Assembly (NCBI GenBank): GCA_947625655.1 | Contig: CANQPD010000013.1 | Location: forward strand, 1-64,000 | Direction of reading: 5' to 3' | DNA: 64,000 nt | DNA from: an uncultured Dysosmobacter sp. | Lineage (GTDB): Bacteria; Bacillota; Clostridia; Oscillospirales; Oscillospiraceae | Part shown: piece after piece, positions 56,836 to 64,000 of the stretch | How the letters are laid out: every line of letters begins with the position of its first letter | Position numbering within the stretch: position 1 is the stretch's first letter | Translations under genes and position numbers: made by a program | The notes under the pieces: generated by a model | Seen by the model: only the letters and a program-made list of their open reading frames with translations | Told to the model about the DNA's origin: nothing | The model's database searches: none

Positions 56836-58095
56836 ATGGGAATGACCATGACACAAAAGATCCTGGCGGCGCACGCCGGGCTGCCCGAGGTCCGGGCGGG
56901 ACAGCTGATCCAGGCCCGGCTGGACCTGGTGCTGGGCAACGACATCACCACCCCCGTGGCCATCAACGAATTTGAGGCCGCTGGCTTTGACAAGGTGTTC
57001 GACAAGAGCAGAATTGCCCTGGTGATGGACCACTTCGCCCCCAACAAGGACATCAAGGCCGCCACCCAGTGCAAGCAGTGCCGCACCTTTGCCCGGAAGT
57101 TCGACATCGACCACTATTACGACGTGGGCGCCATGGGCATCGAGCACGCCCTGCTGCCGGAAAAGGGCCTGGTGGCCCCCGGCGAGGCGGTCATCGGCGC
57201 CGACTCCCACACCTGCACCTACGGCGCCCTGGGCGCCTTCTCCACCGGCGTGGGCTCCACCGACATGGGCGCCGCCATGGCGGCGGGCGAGACCTGGTTT
57301 AAAGTCCCCTCCGCCATCAAGGTAAATCTGACCGGCAAGCTCCGCCCCTACGTCTCCGGCAAGGACGTGATCCTGACCCTCATCGGCATGATCGGCGTGG
57401 ACGGCGCCCGCTACCAGTCCCTGGAGTTCACCGGCCCCGGCGTGGCCTCCCTCTCCATCTATGACCGGCTGACCATCTGCAACATGGCTATCGAGGCCGG
57501 CGGCAAAAACGGCATCTTCCCCGTGGACGACGTGACCCGGGCCTATGTGGCGGAACGGGTGGACCGCCCCTGGACCGCCTATGAGGCGGACGCAGACGCC
57601 GAGTACGAGCGCACCGTGGAGATCGATCTCTCCAGCGTGGACTGCACCGTGGCATACCCCCACCTGCCGGAGAACGCCCACAGCGCCCGGGAGGGCAAGG
57701 ACATCGCCATTGACCAGATCGTCATTGGCTCCTGCACCAACGGCCAGCTGGCGGACATGGCCGCCGCCGCCGAAATTTTGAAGGGCCGTCACCTGGCCAA
57801 GGGCGTCCGGGGCATCGTCATTCCCGCCACGGAGCACGTCTACCGGGAGTGCATGCACCTGGGCTACACCGACATCTTCCTGGACGCGGGCTGCATCGTC
57901 TCCACCCCCACCTGCGGGCCCTGCCTTGGCGGCTACATGGGCATCCTGGCGGAGGGCGAGCGCTGCGTCTCCACCACCAACCGCAACTTCGTGGGCCGCA
58001 TGGGCCATGTGAAGAGCGAGGTCTATCTGGCCTCCCCCGCCGTGGCCGCCGCGTCCGGCATCGCCGGGCACATTGCGCACCCCGAGGAGATTTAA
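56836..58095 (+). CDS. leuC: 3-isopropylmalate dehydratase, large subunit
   Basis: A 419-residue LeuC of the short (HacA-like, archaeal-type) class. The 4Fe-4S cysteines are in VIGSCTNG and [10 protein letters not shown], and active-site parts [28 protein letters not shown] are intact. It works with LeuD to isomerise 2- to 3-isopropylmalate. AAGGAG is 9 nt upstream of ATG 56836, 26 nt after leuA. Confidence 0.98.
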   Translation: MGMTMTQKILAAHAGLPEVRAGQLIQARLDLVLGNDITTPVAINEFEAAGFDKVFDKSRIALVMDHFAPNKDIKAATQCKQCRTFARKFDIDHYYDVGAMGIEHALLPEKGLVAPGEAVIGADSHTCTYGALGAFSTGVGSTDMGAAMAAGETWFKVPSAIKVNLTGKLRPYVSGKDVILTLIGMIGVDGARYQSLEFTGPGVASLSIYDRLTICNMAIEAGGKNGIFPVDDVTRAYVAERVDRPWTAYEADADAEYERTVEIDLSSVDCTVAYPHLPENAHSAREGKDIAIDQIVIGSCTNGQLADMAAAAEILKGRHLAKGVRGIVIPATEHVYRECMHLGYTDIFLDAGCIVSTPTCGPCLGGYMGILAEGERCVSTTNRNFVGRMGHVKSEVYLASPAVAAASGIAGHIAHPEEI

Positions 58096-58241
58096 AGGGG
58101 GGAGCAGGCTCCCCCTTTAGATCCCCCACCACCAGTGACACGGTCACTGGTGAACGCCGCCCAAGGCGGCTGGGTCAATGTATTTTTGTCAGGCGCATGT
58201 CCTGACAAAAATGATTTCAATATTCGCCGGTCTGCGGCGAA
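58094..58241 (+). repeat. Five consecutive hairpins between leuC and leuD
   Basis: Stems: AAAGGGGG/CCCCCTTT (58094-58119), CACCAGTGAC/GTCACTGGTG (58130-58152), GCCGCC/GGCGGC (58156-58170), TTTTTGTCAGG/CCTGACAAAAA (58183-58211), TTCGCC/GGCGAA (58223-58241). The last ends just before the leuD ribosome site. They may be processing or attenuation structures or an inserted palindromic element. Confidence 0.75.
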
Positions 58242-58256
58242 ATGGAGGATTTATCA

Positions 58257-58754
58257 ATGAACGCACACGGAATCGCGCATAAATACGGGGACCATGTGGA
58301 CACCGACGTCATCATCCCCGCCCGCTATCTCAACACCCAGAGCCATCAGGAGCTGGCCTCCCACTGCATGGAGGACATCGACAAGGAATTCATCAACAAG
58401 GTCCACGACGGCGACATCATGGTGGCCGGACTGAACTTTGGCTGCGGCTCCTCCCGGGAGCACGCCCCCATCGCCATCAAGGCCGCCGGCGTCTCCTGCG
58501 TCATCGCCAAAAACTTCGCCCGCATCTTCTACCGCAACGCCATCAACATCGGCCTGGCCATCCTGGAGTGCCCCGCCGCCAGCGAGGGCATCGACGCGGG
58601 GGACGAGGTGTCCGTGGACTTTGACACCGGCATCATCACCAACGTCACCAAAAACGAGACCTACCAGGCGGAGCCCTTCCCGCCTTTCATCAAGGACATG
58701 ATCGCCAAGGGCGGCCTAATGGCCTCCCTGAAGGCCAGGGAGGCGCGAGCATGA
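58257..58754 (+). CDS. leuD: 3-isopropylmalate dehydratase, small subunit
   Basis: A 165-residue LeuD, the swivelling domain that completes the LeuC active site. It has [24 protein letters not shown] and [16 protein letters not shown] 58257 is chosen because GGAGG is 8 nt upstream; ATG 58242 lies ahead of that ribosome site. It overlaps leuB by 4 nt. Confidence 0.97.
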   Translation: MNAHGIAHKYGDHVDTDVIIPARYLNTQSHQELASHCMEDIDKEFINKVHDGDIMVAGLNFGCGSSREHAPIAIKAAGVSCVIAKNFARIFYRNAINIGLAILECPAASEGIDAGDEVSVDFDTGIITNVTKNETYQAEPFPPFIKDMIAKGGLMASLKAREARA

Positions 58755-59821
58755 ACAAGACAATCGCCATCATCAAGGGCGACGGCATCGGCCCTGAGAT
58801 CGTCACCGAGGCCATGGGCGTGCTGGACGCCGTGGCCGCCAAATTCGGCCACACCTTCACCTACCAGGACGCCCCCATGGGCGGCAACGCCATCGACGCC
58901 TTCGGCGTTCCCCTGCCGGACTCCAGCCTGGAGACCTGTCTGGCCGCCGACAGCGTGCTGCTGGGCGCCGTGGGCGGCCCCAAGTGGGACAGCCAGCCCT
59001 CCGCCAACCGCCCGGAGCGAGGCCTTTTGAAGCTGCGCGCCGCCATGGGCCTTTATACCAATGTCCGCCCCGCCCGGATGTTCAGTGACCTCTCCGCCGC
59101 CTGCCCCCTGCGCTCGGACATCGCCGCCAAGGGCATCGACTTCATGGTGGTGCGGGAGCTGATCGGCGGCGTGTACTTTGGCAGCCATTCCACCGAAGAA
59201 GTGGACGGTGAGCAGAAGGCCACCGACATCATGGCCTATTCTGAGCACGAGATCCGCCGGGTGGCCCATGTGGCCTTCCAGATGGCCCGGAAGCGCCGGA
59301 AGCGGGTCACCTCCATCGACAAGGCCAACGTGCTGGACACCTCCCGCCTGTGGCGGAAGACCGTCACGGAAGTCGCCAGGGAGTACCCCGACGTGGAGCT
59401 GCTGCACATGTACGTGGACAACGCCGCCATGCAGATCGTCCGGGACCCCAGCCAGTTCGACGTCATCGTGACGGAGAACCTGTTCGGCGACATCCTGTCC
59501 GACGAGGCCAGCCAGATCACCGGCTCCATCGGCATGATCCCCTCCTCCAGCATGGGCGAGGGCACCCGGGGATTGTATGAGCCCATCCACGGCTCCGCCC
59601 CGGACATCGCGGGCCAGAACAAGGCCAACCCCATCGGCACCATCCTGGCCGCAGCCATGATGCTGCGGTACAGCTTCGACATGGCCGCCGAGGCCGACGC
59701 CATCGAGAACGCCGTGGACCGCGTCCTGAAGGACGGCTTCCGCTGCGGCGACATCATGCAGAGCGGCGGCACGCTGGTGGGCTGCAGGGAGATGGGCCAG
59801 CAGATCAGAAGCCGCATCTGA
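58751..59821 (+). CDS. leuB: 3-isopropylmalate dehydrogenase
   Basis: A 356-residue LeuB: NAD-dependent oxidative decarboxylation of 3-isopropylmalate. [13 protein letters not shown] opens the protein; [12 protein letters not shown], the Lys in [30 protein letters not shown] and [18 protein letters not shown] (NAD site) are present. Its ATG overlaps the leuD stop (ATGA). It is the last gene of leuACDB. Confidence 0.98.
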   Translation: MNKTIAIIKGDGIGPEIVTEAMGVLDAVAAKFGHTFTYQDAPMGGNAIDAFGVPLPDSSLETCLAADSVLLGAVGGPKWDSQPSANRPERGLLKLRAAMGLYTNVRPARMFSDLSAACPLRSDIAAKGIDFMVVRELIGGVYFGSHSTEEVDGEQKATDIMAYSEHEIRRVAHVAFQMARKRRKRVTSIDKANVLDTSRLWRKTVTEVAREYPDVELLHMYVDNAAMQIVRDPSQFDVIVTENLFGDILSDEASQITGSIGMIPSSSMGEGTRGLYEPIHGSAPDIAGQNKANPIGTILAAAMMLRYSFDMAAEADAIENAVDRVLKDGFRCGDIMQSGGTLVGCREMGQQIRSRI

Positions 59822-59836
59822 TCATTTAGCAACATC

Positions 59837-60150
59837 TTCAGGCTGTCGAAAAAGTCCGCTGGACTTCTTCGACAGCCTGAACAATACCTCGCTTTTTGTC
59901 TGCTTCGCATCCAAAAAAGCAGCCTCGGCCCAAAGGAACGGGCCTCGGCAGACTGCACGGAGAGATGTGCAGCCTGCCGCTTCGCGGCGCAACGGGCTGC
60001 TGCCGCAGCCCTTTTGCAGGCATTCGATTCAACACGAGGGAGCTCCCACCCCCTCGTACTCCCCCTGCAAAACGGAACGCTCTTTCTCCAAACAGGTTTT
60101 TTTCGACAAGCTGAAAAGGGCCAGCCGTCTGCGGACGGCTGGCCCTTTTT
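59837..60150. repeat. Operon end with long hairpin, repeat sequence and second terminator
   Basis: TTCAGGCTGTCGAA/TTCGACAGCCTGAA (59837-59850, 59868-59881) with further AAGTCC/GGACTT pairing forms a 45-nt hairpin behind leuB. About 230 nt of palindrome-rich sequence without a convincing gene follow (TTCGACAAGCTGAA returns near 60101). The block ends in AAGGGCCAGCCGTC/GACGGCTGGCCCTT and five T (60114-60150), a strong terminator. Confidence 0.7.
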
Positions 60151-60237
60151 CCTCTTATCCGGGGCCACGGGGGCGGCTGTCGGCCGCCCGCCGCAGGCGC
60201 TTTGGGATATGCGCCGCCGTTTTTGTAACCGCTCTGT

Positions 60238-60266
60238 TCTTGTAATCCGCCCCAAATTCCTCTATG
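60238..60266 (+). promoter_or_regulatory. Weak promoter before the activase-related gene
   Basis: TTGTAA, 17-nt spacer, TATGCT, about 30 nt before the start codon. Each box matches consensus at four of six positions. Confidence 0.4.
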
Positions 60267-60297
60267 CTGGAAAAAAAGCCGGAAAGAGGTGCGCGCC

Positions 60298-61479
60298 ATG
60301 ACGCCAAAGACGCTGCTGATCCCCGCCCTGCTGGACGACCACTTCCCCCTGCTGCAATATGTGTTTGCCTCGGAGCGCTGGCAGCCGGTGCTGCTGACGG
60401 AGGAGGGCCCCCGTCTGGCGGACCTGGGGCTGCGGTACATCCACAGCGAGATGTGCTATCCCGCCATTCTGGTGACCGGGCAGATCCTGGCGGCGCTGGG
60501 CTCCGGGAAATACGACGTCACCCGCTGCGGCGTGCTGATCGGGCAGGCCGGGGACGAGTGCCGCGGCTCCTGCCTCATCCGCCTGCTGCGGGGCGCGCTG
60601 GACCGGGCGGGGTATCCGCAGGTGGCGCTGCTGTCTTTAAACGTCCGGGCCATTGACCGGGAGGACCGCCTCCCCATCCGCCCCGCCATGATCCATCAGG
60701 CCCTGGCCGCCGCCGTGTGGGGCGACACCCTGGCTGCTCTCCGGGATCAGACCCGACCCCGGGAGGCCGTGCCCGGCGCGGCCGCGGCACTGTGGCTGCA
60801 GTGGATAGAGCTTCTGGGGGAAGATCTGCGGGACGGACAGGCGCTTTCCCGCGCCGCCATCCTGGCCCGGTGCCGGGAGATGACCGCCGCCTTTCAGGCC
60901 CTTGCCCAGGTGGAACAGCCTGTGCAGAAGGTGGCCGTGGTGGGAGAGATCTACACCAAAAACTGCCGTCTCGGCAACTGGGACCTGCGGGAATATCTGG
61001 CGGCGGAGCACTGCCGCGTCGCCGTGGGCGGCCTCACCTGGCAGGCCCTCTACTATATGGATTCCCACGCCCTGAAGGGCCCGCCCGTCCAGCGGGCCTT
61101 TTACCGGGCGGTCCGGCGGTATGCCGCCGCCGTGCAGCGGGATATGCTGGAGATCCTCCACGGCGCGGGCTTTGAGACCCTGCCGCCCTTCGCGGAGCTG
61201 AAGCGGCAGGCGGAGGGCTTTGCGCCCCTGAACTGCACCGTGGCGGACGGCTGGCTTATTGCCGCCGAGGCCGCCGCCTGGGCCAGGCTTGGCTACCGGA
61301 AGATCCTGTGCGTCCAGCCCTTCGCCTGTCTGCCGGGGCACATTTTCGGCAAGGGACAGTACGCCGCCCTCCAGCGCAAGCTGCCAAACGTGCGCCTTGT
61401 CAGCGTGGACTACGACGCCAGCACCGGGGAAGGCACCGTCCAGAGCCGTATCCGCATGCTGCTGGACGAGGCACTGTAG
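60298..61479 (+). CDS. Acyl-CoA dehydratase activase-related protein (DUF2229/COG3581 type)
   Basis: A 393-residue protein with the family's YIHSEMCYPAILVTGQILAAL, GQAGDECRGSCLIRL, VAVVGEIYTKNCRLGN and ILCVQPFACLPGHIFGKG. These are the Cys-containing elements (CYP, C-x3-C and C-x-P) of the domain usually fused to, or next to, the ATPase activator of 2-hydroxyacyl-CoA dehydratase; a 4Fe-4S cluster is likely. Here the ATPase half is absent from the neighbourhood. ATG 60298 is chosen for GAAAGAGG upstream. Its substrate is unknown. Confidence 0.85.
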   Translation: MTPKTLLIPALLDDHFPLLQYVFASERWQPVLLTEEGPRLADLGLRYIHSEMCYPAILVTGQILAALGSGKYDVTRCGVLIGQAGDECRGSCLIRLLRGALDRAGYPQVALLSLNVRAIDREDRLPIRPAMIHQALAAAVWGDTLAALRDQTRPREAVPGAAAALWLQWIELLGEDLRDGQALSRAAILARCREMTAAFQALAQVEQPVQKVAVVGEIYTKNCRLGNWDLREYLAAEHCRVAVGGLTWQALYYMDSHALKGPPVQRAFYRAVRRYAAAVQRDMLEILHGAGFETLPPFAELKRQAEGFAPLNCTVADGWLIAAEAAAWARLGYRKILCVQPFACLPGHIFGKGQYAALQRKLPNVRLVSVDYDASTGEGTVQSRIRMLLDEAL

Positions 61480-61667
61480 GCCACTCATACGGATCCTTTC
61501 CTGTTTGTGAACTTTTTTCGTAACTTTCCATTTTTCTTTGCATTTCCAGTTCCATTGTGGTATGCTATCATTGCTTTTTTATGAGCTGTACCATTTTAAT
61601 AAATGTATTTATTTTTCTTCCCGCTCTCCAGGGAGAGCCGGGATCGGAAAGGATGTTTTCAGAAACT

Positions 61668-64000
61668 ATGGGTCTGATGAAAAAAATCTTTGGCGATTAC
61701 AGCTCCCGGGAGCTGAAGTCCATCTATCCCATCGTGGATAAAATCGAGGCCATGGCCGACATGTACAAGGCCATGACCGATGCCCAGCTCCAGGCCAAGA
61801 CGGCGGAGTTCAAGGAGCGCCTCGCCAATGGCGAAACGCTGGACGACATTCTGCCGGAGGCTTTCGCCACCGTGCGGGAGGCCGCCGACCGCGTGCTGGG
61901 CATGCGCCCCTACCGGGTGCAGCTGGTGGGCGGCGTGGTGCTGCACCAGGGCCGCATCGCCGAGATGAAGACCGGCGAGGGCAAGACCCTGGTGGCCACC
62001 CTCCCCGCCTACCTCAACGCCCTGACGGGCCGGGGCGTCCACATCGTCACCGTCAACGACTATCTGGCCAAGCGCGACAGCGAGTGGATGGGCAAGGTCC
62101 ACCGCTTCCTGGGTCTGAAGGTGGGCCTGATCGTCCACGGCCTGACCTCCCAGCAGCGCCAGGAGGCCTATAACGCCGACATCACCTACGGCACCAACAA
62201 CGAGATGGGCTTCGACTACCTGCGGGACAACATGTGCATCTACTCCCAGGAGCTGGTGCAGCGGGGCCACGCCTTCGCCATCGTGGACGAGGTGGACTCC
62301 ATCCTGATCGACGAGGCCCGGACGCCCCTCATCATCTCCGGCCAGGGCGAAAAGTCCACCCAGCTCTATGACATGGCGGAAATGTTCGTCTCCCGCCTGA
62401 AAAAGCAGGTGGTGGTCCAGGTGGACAACAAGGAGGAAGAGGACGCCGACATCGACGCCGACTATGTGGTGGACGAAAAGGCCAAGTCCGCCACCCTCAC
62501 CGCCCGGGGCATCGCCAAGGCGGAGGAATTCTTCCACGTGGAAAACCTGTCCGACCCCTCCAACTCCACCCTGAGCCACCACATCAACCAGGCCCTGAAG
62601 GCCCACGGCACCATGAAGCGGGACATCGACTACGTGGTGAAGGACGGCGAGGTCATCATCGTGGATGAATTCACCGGCCGTCTGATGTTCGGCCGCCGCT
62701 ACTCCAACGGCCTGCACCAGGCCATCGAGGCCAAGGAGCACGTCAACGTCAACAGCGAGAACAAGACCCTGGCCACCATCACCTTCCAGAACTACTTCCG
62801 GCTGTACGACAAGCTCTCCGGCATGACCGGCACCGCCATGACCGAGCAGGAGGAGTTCGGCACCATCTACAACCTGGACATCATCGAGATCCCCACCAAC
62901 CGCCCCAACCAGCGCAATGACCACCACGACGTGGTGTACAAGACCGAGGCGGGCAAGTTCCGGGCCGTCATCCAGCAGATCAAGGAGTGCCACGAAAAGG
63001 GCCAGCCGGTCCTGGTGGGCACGGTGTCCATTGAGAAGAACGAGCTGCTCAGCAAGCTGCTGGCCCGGGAGGGCATCCAGCACAACCTGCTGAACGCCAA
63101 GAACCACGAAAAGGAAGCGGAGATCGTGGCCCAGGCGGGCAAGCTGGGGGCCGTCACCGTGGCCACCAACATGGCGGGCCGCGGCACTGATATCATGCTG
63201 GGCGGCAACGCCGAGTACCTGGCCAAGGCCGACCTGGTGAAGGCGGGCTACTCCGAGGAGGTCATCGTGGACGCCACCGGCTACGCCGACACGGACAACC
63301 AGGAGATCCTGGACGCCCGCAAGCTGTTCGCCGAAAAAATGGCCCAGCACAAGGCGGAGATCGCCGACGAGGCGGAGCAGGTCCGGGCGGCGGGCGGCCT
63401 GTTCATCATCGGCACCGAGCGCCACGAGTCCCGCCGCATCGACAACCAGCTCCGGGGCCGTGCTGGCCGTCAGGGCGACCCCGGCGAGACCCGGTTCTAT
63501 ATCTCCCTGGAGGACGACCTGATGCGCCTCTTCGGCGGCGATCGCATCACCAACATGATGGAGCGGTTCGACCTGGACGAGGACACCCCCATCGAGAACA
63601 AGATGCTGACAAAGGCCATCGAAAACGCCCAGACCACCGTGGAGAGCCGGAACTTCCAGTCCCGCAAGTCCGTGCTGGAATACGACGACGTCATGAACAA
63701 GCAGCGGGAGATCATCTACGCCCAGCGCCGCCAGGTGCTGGACGGCATGGACATCAAGGACACCGTGCTGAACATGATGCACACCTCCATCGCCAACCAC
63801 GTCTCCCTGGCCTTCGCGGAAAATCAGTCCCTGGACGCCAACAGCTACCGCGAGATGCTGCGGGGCCTGGAGGGCATGTACTTCGCCAAGGGCGCCGTCC
63901 GGCTGGACGAGTCTGAGATCGCCGGAAAGAGCCAGGAGGACTTCAACGACCTCTTTATCGAAGCCGCCGAAAAGACCTACGCCGCCAAGGAGGCGGAGAT
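61668..64000 (+). CDS. secA: Preprotein translocase ATPase SecA, cut by the right edge
   Basis: The first 777 codons of SecA, which drives proteins through Sec[22 protein letters not shown] opens the protein; Walker [21 protein letters not shown], the DEAD-like [15 protein letters not shown], the preprotein cross-linking domain, and the second motor domain with [20 protein letters not shown] and [23 protein letters not shown] follow. The frame is open at the edge; the C-terminal third is missing here. ATG 61668 gives the usual N-terminus, but AAAGG fits ATG 61653 no better (spacing 0), so the start is not certain. Confidence 0.97.
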   Translation, partial: MGLMKKIFGDYSSRELKSIYPIVDKIEAMADMYKAMTDAQLQAKTAEFKERLANGETLDDILPEAFATVREAADRVLGMRPYRVQLVGGVVLHQGRIAEMKTGEGKTLVATLPAYLNALTGRGVHIVTVNDYLAKRDSEWMGKVHRFLGLKVGLIVHGLTSQQRQEAYNADITYGTNNEMGFDYLRDNMCIYSQELVQRGHAFAIVDEVDSILIDEARTPLIISGQGEKSTQLYDMAEMFVSRLKKQVVVQVDNKEEEDADIDADYVVDEKAKSATLTARGIAKAEEFFHVENLSDPSNSTLSHHINQALKAHGTMKRDIDYVVKDGEVIIVDEFTGRLMFGRRYSNGLHQAIEAKEHVNVNSENKTLATITFQNYFRLYDKLSGMTGTAMTEQEEFGTIYNLDIIEIPTNRPNQRNDHHDVVYKTEAGKFRAVIQQIKECHEKGQPVLVGTVSIEKNELLSKLLAREGIQHNLLNAKNHEKEAEIVAQAGKLGAVTVATNMAGRGTDIMLGGNAEYLAKADLVKAGYSEEVIVDATGYADTDNQEILDARKLFAEKMAQHKAEIADEAEQVRAAGGLFIIGTERHESRRIDNQLRGRAGRQGDPGETRFYISLEDDLMRLFGGDRITNMMERFDLDEDTPIENKMLTKAIENAQTTVESRNFQSRKSVLEYDDVMNKQREIIYAQRRQVLDGMDIKDTVLNMMHTSIANHVSLAFAENQSLDANSYREMLRGLEGMYFAKGAVRLDESEIAGKSQEDFNDLFIEAAEKTYAAKEAE

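Noticed and set aside
55223-59590. Minus-strand frames of 300-540 residues over leuA, leuC and leuD/leuB
   Set aside because: Antisense shadows of the leucine genes.
61659-63800. 713-residue minus-strand frame over secA
   Set aside because: Antisense shadow; SecA motifs are clear on the plus strand.

Overview
The window is a stretch of chromosome from a GC-rich, low-temperature-lineage Gram-positive of the class Clostridia, most likely a gut Oscillospiraceae (Flavonifractor, Oscillibacter or Lawsonibacter type). The evidence is the rpoB-rpoC-L7Ae-rpsL-rpsG-fusA-tuf order of Firmicutes, a T-box leader on a leucine operon, strong AGGAGG ribosome sites, TTGACA/TATAAT promoters, three-SLH surface proteins and FtsEX next to a coiled-coil M23 hydrolase. 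Genus is an inference; no rRNA gene is present.

Layout. 1-2.6 kb: end of an integrated element (tyrosine recombinase 3' part, a Zn-ribbon repeat protein, a HigBA-like toxin-antitoxin pair, a Pth2-like protein). 2.7-8.4 kb: core genes on the minus strand (lysS, greA, an unknown protein, an M23 hydrolase, ftsX, ftsE). 8.6-12.8 kb: an ECF sigma/anti-sigma pair followed by small secreted or anchored proteins, two of them decayed. 12.8-28.4 kb: a CdaR-type regulator, an RsuA-family pseudouridine synthase, then tuf, fusA, rpsG, rpsL, an L7Ae-like protein, rpoC and rpoB, each promoter legible. 28.5-29.6 kb: small membrane and lipoprotein genes.

29.64-46.0 kb: a 16.4-kb integrative mobilizable element inserted in the 3' end of rlmD (rumA). 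It carries a large serine recombinase, tiny coupled ORFs, a relaxase with a second gene overprinted inside it, mobC, a RepA-like ATPase, a DUF6076-like protein, a sigma-like protein, a broken gene and a 1979-residue SLH surface protein. Upstream of the surface protein are a Hin/Gin-size serine recombinase and two 26-bp sites in inverted orientation, each a dyad of 12-bp half-sites around a 2-bp core. I read this as an invertible (phase-variation) switch for a mobile-element-borne surface protein; it is the most interesting system in the window. There is no T4SS gene, so transfer would need a helper element.

46-64 kb: rlmD with an element-supplied C-terminal tail, an XRE/DUF6809-like pair with a well-marked operator promoter, a beta-CASP ribonuclease-like protein, two tandem DUF4417-type genes bounded by tRNA-3'-end-like repeats and tRNA-Pro(GGG), a leucine T-box operon (leuA, leuC, leuD, leuB), an acyl-CoA dehydratase activase-related protein, and the first 777 codons of secA running off the right edge. 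No CRISPR array, rRNA or IS transposase was seen.
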